A stretch of 64,000 nucleotides of DNA from Dryococelus australis. Its lineage: Eukaryota > Arthropoda > Insecta > Phasmatodea > Phasmatidae. The stretch's first letter is position 1. The number at the start of each line of letters is the position of its first letter. The position numbers and the translations under genes are program-made. Below, piece after piece: positions 1-12,163 of this stretch. Under the pieces are notes generated by a model. It ran no database searches and was not told the DNA's origin. It saw only the letters and a program-made list of their open reading frames with translations. The stretch lies in NCBI GenBank assembly GCA_029891345.1, contig CM057002.1:62672777-62736776 (forward strand), read 5' to 3'.

Positions 1-120
1 AGCTGAAACCGCCAGACGACCGATCGGGGCAGTACGTATTTCGCTTCCTCCTCGGGGACGAGCGAGTAGATCTGCGGCCATCGGAATCCAACACTCTTGA
101 CTGCTATCGAGTGAGCGGAG

Positions 121-351
121 TGTGAGTGAAGAGATTTGGCCGGCTGTTAACATCGATGTCTTGAGAGCCGACGAGGCCGAAGCGGGGCGAGGAGTAGAAG
201 AAAGACGTAAACGGGAGATCCCGTAGAAAAAACCTACCGACCAGCGGCATCGTCCGGCACGATTTCCACTTGCGAAAACCCCACCGAGAATTGAGTTCGG
301 TTCTCCGTAGTGGGAGGCAAGTAGTCTAACCACTACACCACCGTGCTGCCC
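121..351 (-). mobile_element. SINE-1 copy, reverse orientation
   Basis: Read on the minus strand, this stretch begins with a tRNA-like head (GGTGTAGTGGTTAGACTAC is the A-box region) and runs through a body with GCGGCATCGTCCGGCACG (plus-strand complement) to the tail CAAATCTCTTCACTCAC. The same order of blocks occurs at 1740, 5018, 6286, 18211, 41415 and 53025, so it is one dispersed family. The tRNA B box is damaged, so Pol III activity is unlikely. Non-autonomous and presumably mobilised by a LINE in trans; that last point is family knowledge, not visible here. Confidence 0.75.
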
Positions 352-377
352 TCCCCCCCCCCCCACACACACACACA
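350..377. repeat. poly-C run followed by CA repeat
   Basis: About 12 consecutive C residues followed by a short (CA)n tract, directly beyond the head end of the reverse SINE-1 copy. Low-complexity sequence; no gene is supported. Confidence 0.85.
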
Positions 378-555
378 AAACTGAAGGTTATAGGGTTTCT
401 GCTAGTATGCATTTAAAATAAACTTCGTTTTATAATGCCACGGTTTTCATTACAGATACGGCGATAAATTTATTTGAATAAATGCAATAAAGTTTTATAA
501 TTTTATCGGCTCATGAGTTATGCACACAGACCGAAGATCAGCCATGTTAACACTT

Positions 556-726
556 GCTTATTTTCTGGAAACTGGAGCCTATTCCGGACATACATCCAAG
601 ACGGACAGACAGACAAAAATTTTAAAAACCGTTATTTATGCTTCAAAATCGTTTGAATAGCATATTACTCTTAGATATTGGTATCAATTTTGATATAACG
701 GACAGACACTTGAATTTTGTTTATTA
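556..726 (+). mobile_element. Family A tail fragment
   Basis: The block from GGAGCCTATTCCGG through GACGGACAGACAGAC to the end near TTGAATTTTGTTTATTA matches the reverse complement of 3578-3735 with few differences. The second copy belongs to a longer minus-strand family A element, so this is most likely the tail of another copy that lost its head. The homology stops sharply after TTTATTA in both places, which fits an element end. Confidence 0.65.
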
Positions 727-1738
727 AATTGAAAGTGTTCGTTGATTCACGAAGAGCCAAACTCTGTCACAGAATACTTAGAGGATCAGAAGCAAACTAC
801 TATTTTTGTTTCGCGAACTCCAGCCGCACACGCCGGGAAAATGGCGGTGACTGGCCAGAATTATTCTGGAACGCCGTTGGCCGAACAGAGGTCGGTAAAA
901 TCTTCGCGAGCCGACAGCCCAGCCAATAGAGTGCATTTCTCAGCAAGCAGTGGTTGGTTAGTCATACGCCAAATCCGTTCCTGATCTTCGCGCAGCCGAT
1001 CAGAGAATGGACAAGCCCACATCAAGATATCGTGACTAACCACCCTCAAAGGTTATGGAAAGGAACGTGAGACCGCAATCCATTGTGGCTTGTCGTTTCA
1101 ATTTTGTGGTTCTAAGCTTGATATTATTTACAAAGCTTGACATTCAGACAAGTGAGAAAATTGCATAACATCCAACGTAATCGAAGTAAGTTTAATTTGT
1201 ACAAACTGAGAAAATATATACAGTTACAATTTTATATACAAAAAAAATTTAAATCTAAAGCAGTTATTATGCCATAAATTACTTATATTTTTGTGAAAAG
1301 GAGAGAAAAATGTAAGTCCATTCAAATTACGAAAGTTCAATGATACATTTAAGCTAAATAACATAAGAACATGTCCACGTGAGCTATATAGTGCTATATC
1401 CGGCAAGGTAAATAATTATTTAGTCGTTCATGAATGTAATAACTATAGATACATTATGTAATATATTTTTTGTAAATGTACTGAAAATTAATACGTTTGG
1501 TCAAGCAATAATTCCTGAGCTCTGTGTTGCAGTCACGTAATATTTTGGTCTGCACTTAGGCCTGCTCTGTATCGTGATTATTTTTGGAACTAGTGAACAA
1601 TACGCTGTGTTGGATTGTATCTCCACTGGCCATTTATAGACAAGAGTTGCGGTTCATTCAACAAACCAGTTCATTCACAAGGAAGTCACTCAGAGCATTG
1701 CACTTTGACTTCTCGCTCTTCGTAGCCTTCATTTGCAG
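727..1738. other. No gene seen
   Basis: Mixed-composition then AT-rich sequence. Open readings are under 85 codons, overlap each other on both strands and match nothing I recognise. No tandem structure or element ends were seen. Confidence 0.5.
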
Positions 1739-1739
1739 C

Positions 1740-2008
1740 ACGGGTACAGCGGTTAGACTGCTCGCCTCCCAACTAGGCGAACCGGGTTCGATTCTAGGGG
1801 GGGGGGGGGTTGCCCCTGGATTTTCGCATGTGAGAATCGTGCCGGGCGATGCCGCTGGTCGGCGGGGTTTTCTCGGTTATCTTCCGGCTCCCCTGTCCTT
1901 GCATTCCGACACTGGTCCATACTTACCTTCCTTCATCCTCATCGGCTTGCAAGACCTCGGTGTTAAGAGCCGACTATATCTCTTCCCGCACCCTCTAAAT
2001 AAATAAAT
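1740..2008 (+). mobile_element. SINE-1 copy
   Basis: The tRNA-like head carries the A-box region (CAGCGGTTAGACTGCTCGCC) and a B box (GGGTTCGATTC). A run of about 13 G follows, then the shared SINE-1 body (GATTTTCGCATGTGAGAATC, GGTCGGCGGGGTTTTCTCGG) and the tail TTAAGAGCCGACTATATCTC. The poly-G run interrupts the region just after the B box where other copies have CGGCCGG. A 140-codon open reading crosses this copy and is only a by-product of the SINE. Confidence 0.85.
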
Positions 2009-3577
2009 TGCACCTCATTAAGCGTCTTATAATTATATCAACACAAATGTATTTCAATTTCTGGTTAAATATTATTTTCCATTTATATTTTGTCTATAAA
2101 TTGTGAAAGTTATTTTATAGTCGATATAGATCATAAACAGACAGAAAAGTAGTCCGCTGTTAAATGGTAGTAGGGAGTACTCCTTTCGTATAATGTTATT
2201 ATTCTGTTTTTAACATTATTTCTAAAATAAAATTTATATATTATCCTCTTTAGATTCCCAGGAAGGCAACGGTGATAAACAAATATCTTTGTTATAGATC
2301 GAAATATTTGTGTTCAATTGTCCGGCCAGTGCGTGGATTTCTCTTCGGTGTTTCATTCCAGACTTGTTTATGTTTGTTCACGTGAGGCGGAAAGATACGT
2401 AGCGAGGAGTCCGAAAATAGAACTTCAGCAGGCCTCGAGGAGAAACTGCATCTAGCTACAGATATACTACACATGTCCATATATCACTAACAGCGGAAAT
2501 GTAGTGATAACTGAGTTATCCTAGATACCTCATAGGGTTATATGAGATTTCCGGTTAAAATACTTAAAGAACCACAGTCGTATGAGGTGTTATCATGTAG
2601 AAGCGTTTTATATGCTTACTGGGTAAATCTGTTAAATTAGAGGCATTAATAAGATTCAATTAGGGAATTAGGGAAGTTCTAATAAAGTAAGATTTAATTT
2701 TTCAAAAACGCACATCATAAACAGTTTGTCACCCCAAATGGTTGAAGACGGAGAGGCACGAGTGTGATAGCTATTTCTGATCTCAGTACTCGAAATACTG
2801 GCGTTATGAATGCGATTAATATAATTAAAAACAGCAAGTGAATACTGGAACTGATTTACTTAAAATAAATATTTGCTTTTAATCGCGCGGAGATACGCTC
2901 GACAAATACAAAAGTCGTGCAGAAAGTAAACTTTCAAAAACACTTTAAAGTGCCAAACCTCTGGTTCGGTAATTGCTAACAGGGCACAAGGAAAAAATAT
3001 AGTTTTCGTGACAATGATATTATTTATCATATAAAATTACAGTTCGTTCAGAAATATCATCACTTACATATTTATTTTTCAAAGACGTGTCAGAACTGTA
3101 TAAAGTGGAGAGGAAGAATCCTTAAGTGCTGAAGAGTCGTCAATGACTCCTTAGTAAATGATCATTAAGTGTAAGTAAGGTCTCTGCAAGTTATCCACGC
3201 TTGAAGCGACGTTAAATTTGCAATGATCGCCTGTAAGTGAACTTGGAAGGGTTGGAATGAGACCAGGGACTAAGACATTCCCCGGGAGATGGCGTACCCC
3301 GGTGATTTTCCCCTATCCCATCAACCCCCTGGACTTGGAGACAACAAGCGGTCTGTCCGACCTTACAACGTCAAGGACATTGGGACTGCTGATTGAAACA
3401 GTCTACCTACGTGGATGCAGCCGGATTATAAAACTAACACTGTGCGTATAGTTAGTTTTGAATTCACTGCACACCGCGACGAAGGAAACAGAGGGAGTTA
3501 ATGTGAGGTGAAATACCAAGTGGCTGGAATTTCCGAACCCACAGAAGGCCGATAAACACGTGGCTTTGTCTTGCATT
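2009..3577. other. No gene seen
   Basis: AT-rich sequence with scattered short open readings (up to 64 codons) and no recognised domain, tandem repeat or element end. Part of it lies between the inverted family A tails at 556-726 and 3578-3735, but nothing coding is visible between them. Confidence 0.5.
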
Positions 3578-4285
3578 GCACTAATAAACAAAATTCAAGT
3601 GCCTGTCTGTTACATTAAAATTGATACCAATATCTAAGAGTAATATGCTATTCAAACGATTTTGAAGTATAAATAACGGTTTTTTAAATTTTTGTCTGTC
3701 TGTCTTGGGTGTATGCCCGGAATAGGCTCCGAAATAACTGAATCGATTTTGACAAAACTTTTAGAGATCACAGAGTTTATTTATATTTAAATCTGCTCTT
3801 TAGTTTATCTCGATATCTCAAATGATTATAAAGTAAAATAATTTTTTCATATATTTTCTTTGTGTTTCATATCTTATTTCTTTGCAAAAGGATTAGTTAA
3901 AAAAATTGTAGAAACAACAATAGTTTTTTAAATAATCATTTATATAATACGCATAATATAAAAAGAAATATTAGTTTAAAAAAACATAGTAAAATAACAT
4001 ATCAAACAACCAATGCCAACACGACGATAAAACTATTTCCAATAATAAAGAAGCAATTTTTTAAGCCAATTATATAGGTATATATTTCAATAACTCCATA
4101 AAACCTGGGCGAAGCGATGGAGGGCTGTATTTTAATGACACCATAAAACCTGAACGAAGCGATGGTGGGCTGTATTTTAATAACACCATATACCTAAGTG
4201 AAACGAAATTTCTGTTTTAAGTATATGTAAACAAATCCTAAAGTCCTCGCAAACGAAGTCGCGGGAACAGCTTGTGTAAAAATAA
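3578..4285 (-). mobile_element. Family A element, minus strand
   Basis: On the minus strand the head reads CAGCTGTTCCCGCGACTTCG, a variant of the ACTAGCTGACCCGTGCGACT head of the copies at 21210 and 44136. Internally it has two 47-bp tandem units around CCATAAAACCTGAACGAAGC (plus strand, about 4095-4190), which correspond to the segment following the head in the other copies. The tail at 3735-3578 has the GACAGACAGAC stretch. No open reading of useful length, so non-autonomous. Similar head and tail motifs are widespread in arthropod genomes; I cannot assign a class. Confidence 0.6.
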
Positions 4286-4334
4286 TCGCTACAATTATTT
4301 CTCCTTCACTTAAAATAATGCAGGGGCCAAAACT

Positions 4335-5293
4335 GTAATTTTTACTTGTCGAAACATTTACAAAATTATTTGTACACCTACATAAATAATACGTTAACCT
4401 AATCTTAACCAATATAAAGGTTTATTATTTTTCAGATACATGAATGCCACACACACCAAACGGCCTTGATGAGGAAAAAGAGGTTACGTTAAGGCTAGCT
4501 CGTGCGATGTTAAAATGTGAAATACACATAATTTAAATTAGACGTGATATCATCGCTTCATACCTTTTAAAAATATCAACGTTCTGCGGCATTAAAAACA
4601 ATTTTTATGACCCTGTTTCTTTTGCAAGTTATTATAACAACTTTGTTTCGAAAGCAATTTCGTATATAACTTAATTACTTTAGCCTAAATATAAAGATAA
4701 GTGTTTGTATGTTATATCGATTGTAAAATCAATACTGTGATAAAAGATCGGTTTATTTGGCTTGTTGGAATTTTCGGTGTACTTATATTGTGTAAGTTAG
4801 GTGTCTATATAGTAAACATTTTCAGGAAAGAGATATCGTAGTGTATACATGTGTTGCATCATTGGCCATAAATTCTGAAAGAGAAATTTGGAATATACTC
4901 ACATTCTAATCAACTCTAAGTGGTGGAACATTAATTTTTTGCATATAAAAATATATTTTTGCTAAGGTGAATCATTATTGTCTCGTTCGTTTTTCGTGGA
5001 TACATCTTTAAATGGGAGGGGCCATGGTGACTGAGCGGTTAGCCTGCTAGTCTCCCACCAAGGCAAATCGGATTCATTCACCGGCTGAGTCACTGCTGGA
5101 TTGTTGCAAGTGAGAATCGTGCAGGACGACACCGCTGTGGTCGACGGGTTTTCTCAAGTGTCTCCCATTTCCCCCACCCTTGAATTCTTGCACTGCTCCA
5201 TCCTCACCTCATTTCAACCTCGTCGGCTATTAAAACCTCGTTTTTAAGAGCCGCGTAAATCTCTGAATTCAACTCAATATTTGCTTTAAATGC
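4335..5293. repeat. Dispersed 0.95-kb repeat, copy 1
   Basis: Nearly identical to 17530-18556, collinear without gaps for the first 944 bp (constant offset 13195). The shared block starts at GTAATTTTTACTTGTCG and includes a SINE-1 copy at its right end. Compared with copy 2, this copy lacks 68 bp immediately after the SINE and then regains the match at TCAATATTTGCTTTAAATGC. No protein is encoded. Either it is a non-autonomous element that had already captured a SINE, or a segmental copy. Confidence 0.85.
5018..5278 (+). mobile_element. SINE-1 copy inside the dispersed repeat
   Basis: Head GGGGCCATGGTGACTGAGCG with a degraded B box (ATCGGATTCATTCACCGG), then the SINE-1 body and the tail TTAAGAGCCGCGTAAATCTC. 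The copy at 18211-18473 shares the same private changes in the head, so the pair was duplicated with its host sequence and the two are not independent insertions. Confidence 0.8.
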
Positions 5294-5691
5294 ATGACCT
5301 ATGTGCTAACGTTACTTTCCATCTCCCACATAAATTGGTTTAATAATATTTTTGTGTTTCCAACTTATATTAGAGTTTATTTTCTTTTTCAGATTATATT
5401 TTTTGGAAAGTAGCATTGGTACCTAATACAAATTCTGTGTAGTTTTGATAGTATAAGTGAAATTATCCTCAAGATGATCTTATTTTTCTTTTTTTAACAA
5501 ATTATAGATTCCCTCTGTTAAATAATATTCTTTATTTTTAACATATATTTTACAATAATCTATAATTACTTGTGTATTGCCTATGTAAAAACTGTTGTCC
5601 TTCAGCATGTAAAACATATTGAGTATCAATAACATATATTCTTTTTGAAATTTCTTTTCCGAGATTTCCAGACGTCAAGTAGGCACTGCGC
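5294..5691. other. No gene seen
   Basis: AT-rich sequence after the dispersed repeat. No open reading of note, no recognisable repeat end. Confidence 0.45.
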
Positions 5692-5722
5692 CGTGAGTGA
5701 AGAGATTTAGGTGGCTCTTAAG
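5692..5722 (-). mobile_element. SINE-1 tail fragment
   Basis: GTGAGTGAAGAGATTTAGG followed by TGGCTCTTAA is the reverse complement of the SINE-1 tail (compare 121-150). Further into the element the match fades, so only the 3' end is recognisable. GC-richer sequence follows to about 5840. Confidence 0.5.
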
Positions 5723-6038
5723 AGAGGGATGGAGATGCGCGTCCGAGGTCAAGAAGCGAAGGAGCGATACGGGCGACACTAACACGCACGTCTATTGACT
5801 CATCGCTCCTACGCGCAAGGCGCGCAGTGTTTCCGTCGTGACGCTGTACTGTGCAAATTAGATCTGTAACAGTGGGGTTTTATTACACACAATGTAAGAC
5901 CACAGGTAAAACTACTACCGTATATTTGTACTTTTCTCTTACTGCTTATGAAAACTGCATGAGCAAGCTTTAAAAATGCGATATTTTACCATTCTCACGA
6001 ATTTTTTTCTCCAAGAATACACTTAACATTTAAAAAGT

Positions 6039-6050
6039 AAAAAAAAAAAA

Positions 6051-6086
<36 letters not shown>
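6039..6086. repeat. A-tract facing T-tract
   Basis: Fifteen A, one C, then about 32 T, giving a perfect homopolymer hairpin. The T-tract could be the reversed poly-A tail of a retroposed sequence, but nothing recognisable is attached on its right. Confidence 0.8.
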
Positions 6087-6285
6087 CATATTTTATTTCT
6101 GACAAAAAGTCGTATTTCCAAAACATTTATTTACCGAGATACGCGTATTCGCGCAAACAACTTTTGAACCTTAAACCTAAACATTTGAAAAATCACTCCA
6201 ATTGTGCTTGGTTATTTCCTAAATATTTCATGTATCACAAGTGTTTTATAGTTGCCTTAACATAAAAATACCTTACTTTTTAATT

Positions 6286-6540
6286 GGGCTACAGTGGCCA
6301 AGCGGTTAGACTGCTCGCCTCCCTCCAAAGCGAACCGGGTTCGATTCCCGGCCGGCTCATTCCGGATTTTTGCAAGTGGGAGTCATGCAGCATGATGACA
6401 CTGGTCGGCGGGTTTTCTCGGGGATCTCCAGTTTCCCTTGCCTCTTAATTCTGGCGCTGCTCCATACTCATCTTACTTCGCCGTCATCGGCTCTCAAGAC
6501 CTGGCTGTTAAGAGGTGCCCAAATCTCTTCATTCACTTAA
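6286..6540 (+). mobile_element. SINE-1 copy, best preserved tRNA head
   Basis: The A-box region (TGGCCAAGCGGTTAGACTGC) and an intact B box (GGGTTCGATTCCCGGCC) are spaced as in a tRNA. The body has GGTCGGCGGGTTTTCTCGGG and the tail ends at CAAATCTCTTCATTCACTTA. The head resembles a class II (long variable arm) tRNA such as Leu or Ser at the A box, but it does not fold as a clean tRNA, so it is a SINE and not a tRNA gene. Confidence 0.85.
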
Positions 6541-9130
6541 TTTTTATAAAATTCAGTATTTGCTTCTTTTTATCTAAAATTTATAACTTTTTCATATATA
6601 ATTACTATAAATAAAACAAGGGAAAAATATATGTTTTGGCAATAGCTTTCAAGACACCTAATAATAATGCCAATTATTATTTCACTGAATGCGCATAGAT
6701 GCGGCTCGCTATTTTTTTGATGTAATTTTGTAGAGACGATTAAGCTTTGTTTGCACAAGGCGGAGGAATATACTGGAAGTAGTACTTTAGCAGGGCTTCA
6801 GAGAAGTTGTAGAAAACAGTGGATGGACTATACGCAGTCATTAGCCATGGCCTTACCAGAAATCTGCTTGGTGGCATCCTTACATTTTACATTGCGATGA
6901 CGCGTTTATGTGATGGTGTTCGGCTAAGGTGCGATCATAACACGATTTATTAATGAGGTACATAACACAAACTTGATTTTATGAATTTCCTCATAACTTA
7001 ATGTTATCATTTTTTTCTCGGAAAACAGCAAGTCACAGCGGATGTAAAGCATACAATAAAGTTTGAAATACAAAATGATTGAATGCTGTTATTGTCGTCC
7101 CTACAATATAGACTTCTCATTATTTTACGTACCACAGAAGAAATTTTAGTTAACTTCCTAAACTGATATGGTAGTTTATAACATATACATTGAGTGGAAA
7201 TACCACCACATATCTGACTGCAAACTATTAAAAGTTGACTCTTTCCTGAGAAAATGTGGGATAAACTTTACCATTCTAGGTATCTCACTACACGTACAGA
7301 CTGATGTGGTAAATTGGCGAATAATTTATTTCAATGTGGGTCCGCATTATGTTTATCCGTTGTTAGCTGCCCTGAAGACAGAGCTCTTTCCTCTTAGAAG
7401 TATGTTGGCCATGCTACCGTCACCATTTCTATCCGCGTTTATTACTGACTCTAAATCGTGCAGATGAAGAAAGTTTTGGAAAACAATTTTAAACTTAACC
7501 ACCAAACTTAATGAGCTCTTGAAGTTCCCACCTTTCTGTTAATGAGTAAGAAATCTGCCAATTCTTCCCTTTAACTACGAGTTAAGACGTAGGATAAATA
7601 GTCAAGCTCTGACAATTGCACCATACATAAGGTAAGTTTGAAAACGTGCCACTCTAAATCTGAATAAGTGATTTCAATCAGTGGGATGATCCATTCTGCC
7701 ACTCCAGTTAATAACAAGTTGCCCACTGACAAATCAGTCGAATGCACTGGTATTTTAGTGCCAGACGAGTGTAATTCACTATATATCAACAGCAATCACC
7801 GTTTAATTAGTGATTACCAGCAGAAAAAAATAATAAGTAGAATTTTACTTATTCCAGTGGGGAAGAGTCATAAGATACGCACCGAAATTCACCGATCTGG
7901 AGCAAATTTAACAGTTTAGATTGCACAGTGTACAGAACCAGAAACTATATAGCAGTAAACGGAGAAAACTCGTGACGGCAATGGACATGCCGCTGTAAGC
8001 TTGAAATGTCAGAATTTTTATCGTTCACTGCACGCTAGGAAGAGTAGATTGCAGAACAGCCATTTTTGGATGTTCTATCACAGGAACCGAAGACATCTCT
8101 ATAGCGTCATTTATTGAACATGTTTTCTCTTTTGTGAAGTAGCATACATTCTTGGCATTCCGGAAATAGGCTGGAGTACGCGGTAGGCCCATGGGTTCTT
8201 AATATTAACCTTAGCGTATATTAGTTACGTAAGAGACGAAGTGATGACTTATTATGTAATTCTTAAACTTACACCCTAAATCTGAAATAACGAAAACGTA
8301 GCCTAATCAGCGACAGTCTGCGAAAATCCCTCCATTTTAGAATTAGTTACAGCTTAGTGATTGTTAACGTGGGTTAAATTTCACTGATATATTTTAGGCG
8401 GAGGTGCAATTCCACTCACCTCCAAAATTGTTTACGGATTATTAATTAGATTAATTTGGTTGATATAGACTAAATACTTCTAATGATATTTACAGTGCAC
8501 TATATCACGCAAGTCTCAATTTCGAAGGATTGTCTCCAGACATGGCAATAAACCCCGCAGCATAACAATGATTCTCCGTTCATTCGACTGACAGGTTAGT
8601 CTCTAAAAGCCTCTTAACTAACTTTCAGTGATAAATATTTGCCTGGCTGACTTCAGTAATTCTGGTTTAAGGTGCACTGTTTCATATTTGCACGCAAGGC
8701 TAACAAACAATGACTAACTGGTTCCTAACCTAGTTGATAATTTCAACTTGTGTGTGCGCGTGTGTGTGTGTTGTAAGAGAAGAGGAGACAGCCAATACGT
8801 TAACCTTATCCAGAATACGGATTAAACCATCGGTTAGAGATAAAGTAGTACTTTGCGCGACCAATAAAATTGCTATAAATGCTACTGCCGCTATTCCGTT
8901 TTATTCTCGTGTTATTCGCGCACATCGTGCCCGACTAGAACAAAAAGTAGTTCGTTACGACGCACAAAACGAAATGCTATTTACATTATCAAATTTTTGC
9001 CTTCAAATAGGCCTTAACAATAAAAATTGAAGACGAAATACCACCATCAAATTTTTCCATCTAATCATTTTTTTATCAAATAATATTGGATGTGCTTCAA
9101 AATGTGTTATACGTTCAAATCTTTTTTCCA
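6541..9130. other. No gene seen
   Basis: AT-rich sequence with short overlapping open readings (up to 99 codons at 7168-7467) of no recognised family. It includes a family C MITE end at 7648 and a short TG tract near 8753. Nothing else is supported. Confidence 0.45.
7648..7684 (+). mobile_element. Family C MITE end fragment
   Basis: CCACTCTAAATCTGAATAAG followed by GTGATTTCAATCAGTGG matches the outer end of the family C fold-back MITE at 55989 with a few changes. No matching opposite end was found close by, so the copy is truncated. Confidence 0.4.
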
Positions 9131-9132
9131 GG

Positions 9133-9150
9133 CGGGGGGGGGGGGGGGGT
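9133..9150. repeat. poly-G run
   Basis: An uninterrupted run of about 16 G. One of at least ten poly-C or poly-G runs of 10 or more bases in the window. Confidence 0.85.
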
Positions 9151-10027
9151 GTCGAGTATGAATTTTTACTGAGAAATTATTATTTTCAAAATAAAAATAC
9201 TGCTGCTGCTGTTGAGCTCCAGCACTCATTTTCCTTCAGGTTTTTTTTAATGTCCTTTTCGTTCTCCTTTCGGGGACAACGTGGTTTTCGCCGAAGTAAT
9301 ATGCTGAGCGGTTGAAGTTTCTACTCTTTCGGTGTAAAGTGTACCCTCCGAAGCCCTGCCATTTTCATGGAACTCCTTTCAAACGCGCTAAAATCGCTGT
9401 TTTTTTAATGCACTACTCTCTCGCTGGAGCTTCTCCACACGCATAACCCGTGAACTTCGTCCCTACCCCGCAGACACAAGGGGCCCAGCCGCCACGTCTA
9501 TTTTCACCATCTAAAGAAAACAAAAAAAAAAAAAAATCTGTTTTCTGGATAACGAACAACGGCAGAAAATAAAGAAAATCTTACACAGCGTTGGAAACCA
9601 AGGGTATAAGACTTTTGCAACATAACTCGAGTAATTGGCAATTATATTTGCCTATTTCTGAGTCGAATAGCTTCCGTAAAAGGGGGAAATATTGTCGGTT
9701 AATGGGGTTAACCCGGCTTCTTTCCAAGTCTTGGATATGGCTGGTGATATAACTGGCCTCAAAAGAATATAACAACTTTTTAAAGGTTATTTCCTTTTGG
9801 GATATGGGAAGGGATGTTGGATACTTATAGAGGTTTAAAGCATTTTAAGGGCTATAACTTAATGAACAACGTTGAAAAACAATTAAATTCAGCGCCTGGA
9901 ATATACCATAATATTTTATTGGGCTTATAAACATCTCCGCTTTTATGCCTGAACATTAAAACTTTTACATGGAAGGTCATGCTCTGAACCCTCGGCGTGT
10001 GGTAAACTGTTGCAAGGTACGTCGTGA
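9151..10027. other. No gene seen
   Basis: Unique-looking sequence with a poly-A stretch near 9524. Open readings are under 80 codons and unrecognised. Confidence 0.45.
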
Positions 10028-10072
10028 AGTGAAGTGAAGGGAAGAGATTTGGATGGCACTTAACATAGAAGA
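10028..10072 (-). mobile_element. Possible SINE-1 tail fragment
   Basis: GTGAAGGGAAGAGATTTGGA then TGGCACTTAACA resembles the reverse complement of the SINE-1 tail seen at 121-150. Only this short piece matches. Confidence 0.4.
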
Positions 10073-11135
10073 GGTCCCATATAACCAATATGTTCCGGTC
10101 TCCGCCGATTCGATCTTCTATCGCTCCCTCGTAGCAATCTTCCCAACCTCAAACTGCCGGATCGCTTCTTGACTCGAACGTCTCCAAAATTCACAACGAT
10201 TCTCACTTGATGAAACTCCTCCCTTAACACTGTCAACGGCCTAGTAGGGAACTCAACCTTTACAAGAGCCTCACACGCATTCTGGGCCTACCGCGACGAC
10301 GAGTTCACAAACACCAACACGTCGCACCGCATGACCAAGCTCCAAAACTCCATCTCGCATTTCCTCGCCCAATGCCGTAAAGACTGCCAGCCTAGATAAA
10401 GTTGTCGCTTACACATAAGTTCCCCGGCCCCAACTCCGCATAGGAAAAGCCGTAAACGCATTAAATGCCCCACCAGACGTAGGAAACGACTAAGTCCATA
10501 ACGCCGTGCACCGAAAAGTCAAAGTTTTGAAAACTCCATAGTTATTCATTGTGGCATTAGGGTCCCATCTGCCATAATCTATGGCCCCGCTCGTAATGGC
10601 TTTCCAAAAACATAGTCCCCGAACCAATACGGCGACGAAATTATAAGTTCCGATACTAGGAGCCCTGCTATCTTCCACTAAGGCCGAATTCTCCCAGTCG
10701 TTCGTCTGAGTCCAACCCCCACGACCTGGTTAATTTTCAAAGTCCCATGTCCTACTGTCAATCGGACCGATCTCTACCAGCATCCCGACGTCCATTCACT
10801 TATCTTGGGATCTGCGGATCAGCATCCCGTTCCAAGGGCTGATAACTACTCAGACCCAAGGAACCACGCTCATTGGCAGGCGACGAATTCCCCGACTAAG
10901 GTTCGCGCCCCTCAATATATACCGGCCGCCTATCCCTACTCAAGCCCTCTCCTCCCAGGAGCCAGACCCCTGTTTCCCCTATACTCTAGCAGTACGCTCT
11001 TTACCACCCCAGCGCGCTCTATTCGCTTGCCATGCCATATACAGTACACAAATACTCGGCAAGCCCATGAACTCACCTCGCCAATAGGAGCATAGCGCGC
11101 GAACAGAAACCGAGTCTTGATAACACTGCACCTTG
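10073..11135. other. C-rich, GC-elevated block without a recognised gene
   Basis: Composition shifts abruptly from AT-rich to clearly C-rich on the plus strand, with many CpG dinucleotides, and drops back near 11140. Several 60-96 codon readings are open on both strands because stop codons are scarce in such sequence. None shows a domain I recognise. It could be a decayed coding exon or element; CpG abundance argues against long-term methylation decay. Confidence 0.4.
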
Positions 11136-12163
11136 CCAAACACTCATGATAGGCGGGTTGTCCACTTATAGGCGTCCCACTACAACATAAGATACTTCAA
11201 TGTAACACCATTTCTCTCTCTCCCAATTTGGGACGGAAAAATATGTCACAACGTCCTTACGCACAAAATCGTGTCTCGTAAAAAAATTATTATATAGTAG
11301 TAGAAATACAATCCAAATGTAGCAAAACACACTAAGGGAATTCTAACAGCACAGTGTTACTCAAACTAACACTATCATGCACACGTAACTCAAATATAAG
11401 CACACACCATCAAAAATTCTCGGGAGAAAACAAGCAAAAAGTGGAATAACGCTGTGGTATCTTTCTCTCTCTCGCTCTCACACACACATCACATACCTGC
11501 ATGTTTTCTTCTGAGGCGAACGGGTATGTGGTTTTCTCAGAAAGCTCCTGTATTTTTACATATAAATTTAATGGTAGAAGGCCTTTTGTGGCCACAACCC
11601 AGGCTCTTTACTGTAAAGCAAGCTGTCGGTATACACTCAGTCTACCGATTTAGCAGTCAGGTGAGTTGTCGGTACTCATATATTTTTTATACCACCTCCT
11701 TTTCGAAAATCGCTCATTTTCATCCAATTAAAAAAGCTATGTTTCCAATCATCGGTATACCTACATGCATAATGCAGGACTATGGCGAATGGCATGATTG
11801 ATCAAATAGATATTATTTATTAAATACTTATATGTTCTCCAATTTAAAACAATATTTTTTTCATTTCATTTTATATTTGTACATACAGTACAATTACAAA
11901 TTATACAATACTTTTAAATTAAATTAACTTTAATTCTATGCCTATTACTTTTTAATTTTATTCTGGGAAATAAGGTGAAAATGAAATTAAACACACTTTT
12001 TATTCACAAGCTTTTTTATTCAATTAATTTAATATCCTACAGACGCACATACCCTTGAAAAAGATACTACATATATATTTATATATGCACCATGGTTGAA
12101 AGTTACAATCTTTTATACTTCTCGATATTTGCACTCGTGCTATCACTGTACGAAAATATCGCG
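11136..12163. other. No gene seen
   Basis: Back to AT-rich sequence. A 115-codon open reading (11454-11801) starts at a non-conserved position and has no recognised motif. No repeat ends seen. Confidence 0.45.

Noticed and set aside
1584..2006. 140-codon plus open reading
   Set aside because: It runs through a SINE-1 copy and its poly-G tract; the same peptide phrases appear in readings across other SINE-1 copies.
6286..6360. tRNA gene with intact A and B boxes
   Set aside because: Followed by the SINE-1 body and tail and repeated in the window with the same body; no clean cloverleaf.
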